64,000 nucleotides of DNA from Axinella damicornis (taxonomy: Eukaryota > Porifera > Demospongiae > Axinellida > Axinellidae), in the NCBI GenBank assembly GCA_963931865.1, contig OZ007508.1, positions 5,029,446 to 5,093,445 of the forward strand, given 5' to 3'. The translations under genes and the position numbers were made by a program. Below the pieces are notes generated by a model, which was given only the letters and a program-made list of their open reading frames with translations, did no database searches and had not been told where the DNA came from. Below, in pieces: positions 56,416-64,000 of the stretch (its first letter is position 1; each line of letters begins with the position of its first letter).

Positions 56416-56907
56416 ATGTGTACATACATTATACGTACGTATGTGTGTGTAAGTGTGCGTGTTCATCACTATGCATGTGTGTTGGGAGGGGACATTGCGC
56501 ACACGCGGGCACATACCCAGCCGTGTACACACCGAGGGCAGTTCGCTCTCGTCTGGAGGGATGCCACAGAAAGGCTTCAAAGGAGTCGAGAAACCACGCT
56601 AAGCATTTTTTCCTAGTCATCGGCAAGAGCTCTCATAGCTACATGCACTTCATGCTTTGCACTGCATGTCACTGCTTTGTGCTTCCATACACAACACAAG
56701 CCATGACTCGCACTCTCGTAACTAGTAGCTACATGTAATTGCCACTCATGGTGTAGAAGTGTAACTACCATTTCTGGACCAATATCCAATGTCAACAGCT
56801 GCTATAGACAATTAGTGGTCAACTGACATGGTCGACAATAGGATCTAACCTGGCCTCATTCCCAGGCCTTGTACACCTCCAGTTTTTGATCGCAAAGCAT
56901 ACTTTGT
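56416..56907. other. Spacer with degenerate element sequence
   Basis: A stretch at about 56620-56700 (CTTCATGCTTTGCACTGCATG) is a diverged piece of the interior of the CAG-type elements. I see no gene. Confidence 0.5.
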
Positions 56908-57180
56908 ACAAGTAATAAAAAACATTAAAAATGTAGCAGGATGTAGGGATACCAGAACGGCAAAAAGTAAGGAAACAAGGTAGGGATGATCGCACAAAAC
57001 AGTGAAGTATACAACCCCCCTACAGAGATCTTTTTCCATATACATGTATAATGAAAAAAGATATGTAGGGGGATTGTATACTTCACTGTTTTGTGCGATC
57101 ATCCCTACCTTGTTTCCTTACTTTTTGCCGTTCTGGTATCCCTACATCCTGCTACATTTTTAATGTTTTTTATTACTTGT
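56908..57180. mobile_element. Long-hairpin MITE, copy 3
   Basis: 273 bp with two arms of ~115-120 nt and a ~35-nt centre, starting ACAAGTAATAAAAAACATTA. Arms are nearly perfectly complementary, better than in copies 1 and 2. It lies outside the duplication, so the family is dispersed. Confidence 0.9.
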
Positions 57181-58930
57181 TTATGTAAATTTTTTGGCAG
57201 CAGGCGCATGTTTGAGCTGAAGTTTGCTGCAGAAGTCAGGCCCGGGCATCTCAAGTCAACCGTTCCCTAGATGGAAGACAAAGCCACTGAGTTCTCCCTG
57301 TCTGAAGACCATGGCATAGGCAGTTTATAGTAGGGACATTCATATGGGTGTTGAGAGTTGAGATAGGCATTCACCCTGCTCACAGAATACAATATCGGTA
57401 GCAATACATGTATAGCTAAATCATGCGTACAGGGACTAACCTCAGTCTTATAAAGAGTGCCTCGTTTGATTGACAACACAACGCCAACGGTCAACGCATC
57501 TTCCCCACTGTTTCTAATTCAGCGGTCTTGAGTAATAATTACGTATCGTTACTAAGTGATTGTTTAAGTGCGCATGCGTACAAACGTGAAAACGGTGTGA
57601 CAAACGAAGCCATAGTTATTGAGTGGGCAGCTGCAGCTGCCTGGTGAAGACTTGGAGGTAGCGAAAAAGCGATGGGACGTTGCACTGCTCGGTTGAAAAT
57701 GCTGCTGTTTCGTGCGAAAACCATCGTGACAGATTGAGGCAACGTTGAGCTAAGTTGTCTGAAGAAAGAAAGAAGAAAGAAAGAAGAAAGAAAAACAATT
57801 TGCCCATTTTGCGAGTGCCTGGTGTGGTACTTTCGCGACGGTTTTTCGTGACGCGAGGAGTCTTGTTGTTCATGAAAACACTCGAAGATGAACGGTATGT
57901 GGTTATAAAGGCTTATAAGTGTACCGTTTCTGAGATTTGGAGAGATTCTTTTGTATTAGCATATATTGTGTGTATGTCGTATCCCTACATACAGAGTCTA
58001 CCGACTCTGTGATACTGCAAGCAATCAAAAACTGGAGGTGTAGAAGACCTGGGAACGAGCCTAGATCTACATGTAACCCATGGGATCTAACCCATATGTT
58101 CAGGTGCAATAGCCTCGTTCCCAGGCCGTCTGCCACTTCGTTTATAGTCGCATACGTGACCTTTGAACCCTTGTCAGATAAGCTGGCAGAAGGCCTGGTA
58201 CCACTCCTACGTCATTTACAAGCAAGGTGGACATGGTTTCATGTAAAATGGCTACCTGCCAGAAGTTCACGGAATAACGGCAGGTTTCCTAGCGAGTTTA
58301 TTGTTGGCTTTTTACACTACCTGTTCATTTCATATACCTTGGGATAGGTTGGGTAGTGAATGGCGGTAGGGAGACCATTGGGTTTGGAGGGGCCATTAGC
58401 CGAATGCCCTGGGATGTCCCAATAGGAGCCCTATGAGGGAAGAGTGTCATGTCAAAGAGGAAATAGTCATGTGACATGTTCATGCGGAATTCATGTGATC
58501 TGAGGGGAGGGTCATGTGACAAGTCATGTGTCATGACGGAGGAAATGCTACACAATATTCTAGCAGCTAATACCATCCGCACGACAAGGACGAGAGAACA
58601 CATACAAATCTGTAGAGAGAGAGGCTTACATGGGAGGGGGAGGAGGTGCGAGGGTGGCGGGGAAGGTGGGAGGGAGACCTGCGGGAGGAGGCTGTGGGTG
58701 AGAGAGAAGATACGCATCCAATAACATACCAACTACAAAACAGTCAAGTGTAGCCAGCAGTACCGGGGTACACATAATCTGTACTACAATAGCCCAGTGT
58801 GTCTGCATGTTTACGTGAAAGTTGCTCTGTGACATCACACTGCCATGGATACCAGTTTGGTTGAGTTCTATATTTTCTCGCTGTAGCATAGCTTCACCTG
58901 CGACCTAGCGCATGTGATACAAGCAGGTAG
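57181..58930. other. Repeat-derived region before the satellite
   Basis: 57600-57880 is a minus-strand copy of the repeat at 3550-3900, with a GAAA-rich microsatellite at 57762-57795. Two CTCGTTCCCAG hairpin halves lie near 58050 and 58110. I see no gene that I can support. Confidence 0.6.
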
Positions 58931-61900
58931 GTGGACACGACAATACACTCACAGGCATGGGGATGTCCGGTCGGGGGACAAGACAATACACTCACAGGCA
59001 TGGGGATGTCCGGTCAGGGGACACGACAATACACTCACAGGCATGGGGATGTCCGGTCGGGGGACAAGACAATACACTCACAGGCATGGGGATGTCCGGT
59101 CGGGGGACAAGACAATACACTCACAGGCATGGGGATGTCTGGTCGGGGGACACGACAATACACTCACAGGCATGGGGACGTCCGGTCGGGGGACAAGACA
59201 ATACACTCACAGGCATGGGGATGTCTGGTCGGGGGACACGACAATATACTCACAGGCATGGGGATGTCCGGTCGGGGGACACGACAATACACTCACAGGC
59301 ATGGGGATGTCCGGTCGGGGGACAAGACAATACACTCACAGGCATGGGGATGTCCGGTCGGGGGACAAGACAATACACTCACAGGCATGGGGATGTCCGG
59401 TCAGGGGACATGACAATACACTCACAGGCACGGGGATGTCCGGTCGGGGGACAAGACAATACACTCACAGGCACGGGATGTCCGGTCGGGGGACAAGACA
59501 ATACACTCACAGGCATGGGGATGTCTGGTCGGGGGACACGACAATACACTCACAGGCATGGGGATGTCTGGTCGGGGGACACGACAATACACTCACAGGC
59601 ATGGGGATGTCCGGTCGGGGACACGACAATACACTCACAGGCATGGGGATGTCCGGTCGGGGACACGACAATACACTCACAGGCATGGGGATGTCCGGTC
59701 GGGGACACGACAATACACTCACAGGCATGGGGATGTCCGGTCGGGGGCACGACAATACACTCACAGGCATGGGGATGTCTGGTCGGGGGACACGACAATA
59801 CACTCACAGGCATGGGGATGTCCGGTTGGGGACACGACAATACACTCACAGGCATGGGGATGTCCGGTCGGGGACACGACAATACACTCACAGGCATGGG
59901 GATGTCCGGTCGGGGGACAAGACAATACACTCACAGGCATGGGGATGTCCGGTCGGGGGACAAGACAATACACTCACAGGCATGGGGATGTCCGGTCAGG
60001 GGACACGACAATACACTCACAGGCACGGGGATGTCCGGTCGGGGGACAAGACAATACTCTCACAGGCACGGGGATGTCCGGTCGGGGGACAAGACAATAC
60101 TCTCACAGGCACGGGGATGTCCGGTCGGGGGACAAGACAATACTCTCACAGGCACGGGGATGTCCGGTCGGGGGACAAGACAATACACTCACAGGCATGG
60201 GGATGTCTGGTCGGGGGACACGACAATACACTCACAGGCATGGGGATGTCTGGTCGGGGGACACGACAATACACTCACAGGCATGGGGATGTCCGGTCGG
60301 GGACACGACAATACACTCACAGGCATGGGGATGTCCGGTCGGGGACACGACAATACACTCACAGGCATGGGGATGTCCGGTCGGGGACACGACAATACAC
60401 TCACAGGCATGGGGATGTCCGGTCGGGGACACGACAATACACTCACAGGCATGGGGATGTCCGGTCGGGGGCACGACAATACACTCACAGGCATGGGGAT
60501 GTCTGGTCGGGGGACACGACAATACACTCACAGGCATGGGGATGTCCGGTCGGGGGACAAGACAATACACTCACAGGCATGGGGATGTCCGGTTGGGGAC
60601 ACGACAATACACTCACAGGCATGGGGATGTCCGGTCGGGGACACGACAATACACTCACAGGCATGGGGATGTCCGGTCGGGGGACAAGACAATACACTCA
60701 CAGGCATGGGGATGTCCGGTCGGGGGACAAGACAATACACTCACAGGCATGGGGATGTCCGGTCGGGGGACACGACAATACACTCACAGGCACGGGGATG
60801 TCCGGTCGGGGGACAAGACAATACACTCACAGGCACGGGGATGTCCGGTCGGGGGACAAGACAATACACTCACAGGCATGGGGATGTCTGGTCGGGGGAC
60901 ACGACAATACACTCACAGGCATGGGGATGTCTGGTCGGGGGACACGACAATACACTCACAGGCATGGGGATGTCCGGTCGGGGACACGACAATACACTCA
61001 CAGGCATGGGGATGTCCGGTCGGGGACACGACAATACACTCACAGGCATGGGGATGTCCGGTCGGGGACACGACAATACACTCACAGGCATGGGGATGTC
61101 CGGTCGGGGACACGACAATACACTCACAGGCATGGGGATGTCCGGTCGGGGGCACGACAATACACTCACAGGCATGGGGATGTCTGGTCGGGGGACACGA
61201 CAATACACTCACAGGCATGGGGATGTCCGGTTGGGGACACGACAATACACTCACAGGCATGGGGATGTCCGGTCGGGGACACGACAATACACTCACAGGC
61301 ATGGGGATGTCCGGTCGGGGGCACGACATACACTCACAGGCATGGGGATGTCTGGTCGGGGGACACGACAATACACTCACTCACAGGTGTGGGGATGTCC
61401 GGTCGGGGGACACGACAATACACTCACAGGCATGGGGATGTCCGGTCGGGGGACACAACAATATACTCACAGGCATGGGGATGTCCGGTCGGGGGACACG
61501 ACAATATACTCACAGGCATGGGGATGTCTGGTCGGGGGACACGACAATACACTCACAGGCATGGGGATGTCCGGTTGGGGACACGACAATACACTCACAG
61601 GCATGGGGATGTCCGGTCGGGGGACAAGACAATACACTCACAGGCATGGGGATGTCCGGTCGGGGGACAAGACAATACACTCACAGGCATGGGGATGTCC
61701 GGTCAGGGGACACGACAATACACTCACAGGCACGGGGATGTCCGGTCGGGGGACAAGACAATACACTCACAGGCACGGGGATGTCCGGTCGGGGGACAAG
61801 ACAATACACTCACAGGCATGGGGATGTCTGGTCGGGGGACACGACAATACACTCACAGGCATGGGGATGTCTGGTCGGGGGACACGACAATACACTCACA

Positions 61901-64000
61901 GGCATGGGGATGTCCGGTCGGGGACACGACAATACACTCACAGGCATGGGGATGTCCGGTCGGGGACACGACAATACACTCACAGGCATGGGGATGTCCG
62001 GTCGGGGACACGACAATACACTCACAGGCATGGGGATGTCCGGTCGGGGACACGACAATACACTCACAGGCATGGGGATGTCCGGTCGGGGGCACGACAA
62101 TACACTCACAGGCATGGGGATGTCTGGTCGGGGGACACGACAATACACTCACAGGCATGGGGATGTCCGGTTGGGGACACGACAATACACTCACAGGCAT
62201 GGGGATGTCCGGTCGGGGACACGACAATACACTCACAGGCATGGGGATGTCCGGTCGGGGGCACGACATACACTCACAGGCATGGGGATGTCTGGTCGGG
62301 GGACACGACAATACACTCACTCACAGGTGTGGGGATGTCCGGTCGGGGGACACGACAATACACTCACAGGCATGGGGATGTCCGGTCGGGGACACGACAA
62401 TACACTCACAGGCATGGGGATGTCCGGTCGGGGACACGACAATACACTCACAGGCATGGGGATGTCCGGTCGGGGACACGACAATACACTCACAGGCATG
62501 GGGATGTCCGGTCGGGGGCACGACAATACACTCACAGGCATGGGGATGTCTGGTCGGGGGACACGACAATACACTCACAGGCATGGGGATGTCCGGTTGG
62601 GGACACGACAATACACTCACAGGCATGGGGATGTCCGGTCGGGGACACGACAATACACTCACAGGCATGGGGATGTCCGGTCGGGGGCACGACATACACT
62701 CACAGGCATGGGGATGTCTGGTCGGGGGACACGACAATACACTCACTCACAGGTGTGGGGATGTCCGGTCGGGGGACACGACAATACACTCACAGGCATG
62801 GGGATGTCCGGTCGGGGGACACAACAATATACTCACAGGCATGGGGATGTCCGGTCGGGGGACACGACAATATACTCACAGGCATGGGGATGTCTGGTCG
62901 GGGGACACGACAATACACTCACAGGCATGGGGATGTCCGGTTGGGGACACGACAATACACTCACAGGCATGGGGATGTCCGGTCGGGGGACACGACAATA
63001 CACTCACAGGCATGGGGATGTCCGGTCGGGGACACGACAATACACTCACAGGCATGGGGATGTCCGGTCGGGGACACGACAATACACTCACAGGCATGGG
63101 GATGTCCGGTCGGGGACACGACAATACACTCACAGGCATGGGGATGTCCGGTCGGGGACACGACAATACACTCACAGGCATGGGGATGTCCGGTCGGGGG
63201 CACGACAATACACTCACAGGCATGGGGATGTCTGGTCGGGGGACACGACAATACACTCACAGGCATGGGGATGTCCGGTTGGGGACACGACAATACACTC
63301 ACAGGCATGGGGATGTCCGGTCGGGGACACGACAATACACTCACAGGCATGGGGATGTCCGGTCGGGGGCACGACATACACTCACAGGCATGGGGATGTC
63401 TGGTCGGGGGACACGACAATACACTCACTCACAGGTGTGGGGATGTCCGGTCGGGGGACACGACAATACACTCACAGGCATGGGGATGTCCGGTCGGGGG
63501 ACACAACAATATACTCACAGGCATGGGGATGTCCGGTCGGGGGACACGACAATATACTCACAGGCATGGGGATGTCTGGTCGGGGGACACGACAATACAC
63601 TCACAGGCATGGGGATGTCCGGTCGGTGACACGACAATACACTCACAGGCATGGGGATGTCCGGTCGGGGGACAAGACAATACACTCACAGGCATGGGGA
63701 TGTCCGGTCGGGGGACAAGACAATACACTCACAGGCATGGGGATGTCCGGTCAGGGGACACGACAATACACTCACAGGCACGGGGATGTCCGGTCGGGGG
63801 ACAAGACAATACACTCACAGGCACGGGGATGTCCGGTCGGGGGACAAGACAATACACTCACAGGCATGGGGATGTCTGGTCGGGGGACACGACAATACAC
63901 TCACAGGCATGGGGATGTCTGGTCGGGGGACACGACAATACACTCACAGGCATGGGGATGTCCGGTCGGGGACACGACAATACACTCACAGGCATGGGGA
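58931..64000 (+). repeat. 42/43-bp satellite array (~118 units, continues past window)
   Basis: The unit reads ACAATACACTCACAGGCATG, then GGGATGTCCGGTCGGGGGAC, then A(C/A)G. Variants are a one-G-shorter 42-bp form, TCTGGTC, CCGGTTG, CCGGTCAG and GGGGGCACG. Variant order repeats, so there is higher-order structure. A marker variant (TCACTCACAGGTGTG) recurs at about 61381, 62321, 62747 and 63429. No forward frame contains a stop in the consensus, giving a ~4.7-kb open frame that lacks an ATG at its start. I regard it as non-coding. Confidence 0.96.

Noticed and set aside
56095..56580. His/Thr-rich and Val/Cys-rich frames
   Set aside because: Translations of the GT microsatellite; no codon bias or neighbouring exon supports a gene.
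59507..63428. Possible CRISPR array because of many regular short repeats
   Set aside because: Units are contiguous 42/43-mers with no unique spacers, and the genome is eukaryotic.
58914..63629. A 1571-codon open frame on the plus strand
   Set aside because: It begins at GTG rather than ATG, runs through a 43-bp satellite that lacks stops in all forward frames, and shows only phase-rotated repeats of the same DNA unit.

Overview
The window is eukaryotic, from an animal genome. It has GT-AG introns, many non-autonomous DNA transposons and abundant simple-sequence arrays. The dispersed short hairpins with the core CTCGTTCCCAG, the pairing of an ArgE-like M20 deacetylase with an ABO-type (GT6) glycosyltransferase, and the repeat load suggest a marine invertebrate, with a sponge as my best guess. 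That taxon call is inference (about 0.5-0.6).

Layout. Bases 1-48,483 are two head-to-tail copies of one ~24-kb unit (unit A 1-24,485; unit B 24,486-48,483). Each unit holds, in order: (i) the last three exons of an ArgE-like gene; (ii) a full 10-exon ArgE-like gene of type 1 (A1, B1); (iii) a repeat-rich spacer, which in unit B also carries a small secreted cysteine-rich protein gene on the minus strand; (iv) a second full 10-exon ArgE-like gene of type 2 (A2, B2); (v) on the minus strand, an intronless GT6 glycosyltransferase, intact in unit B and broken by two frameshifts in unit A. All four full ArgE-like genes splice into open frames of 433-436 codons and keep the M20 metal-site residues.

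Because the units are so alike, each serves as the empty site for insertions in the other. This dates many insertions after the split and gives their target-site duplications (TSDs) directly: three ~600-bp TTAA elements, a hAT-type element with an 8-bp TSD, a larger hAT-like element with a transposase remnant, several CAG...CTG elements with 5-bp TSDs, and hairpins of only 44-54 bp with 9-bp TSDs. A 324-bp segment is inverted between the units. The two units could be a true tandem duplication or two haplotypes joined in assembly; the sequence alone cannot decide.

Bases 48,484-54,315 hold a 5.8-kb foldback structure: ~2.75-kb inverted arms, a 153-bp segment present in the centre and again at the right end, 11-bp terminal inverted repeats and an 11-bp flanking duplication. 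Bases 54,316-58,930 have no gene I can support, only a GC-rich minisatellite, MITEs and a GT microsatellite. From ~58,931 to the window end is a 42/43-bp satellite of about 118 units with higher-order structure. It is open in all forward frames, so its long reading frame is probably not a gene.

The ArgE-like enzymes are expected to be soluble zinc amidohydrolases, the GT6 protein a type II membrane glycosyltransferase, and the cysteine-rich protein secreted. I see no sign that they share a pathway; they are neighbours within an amplified segment.
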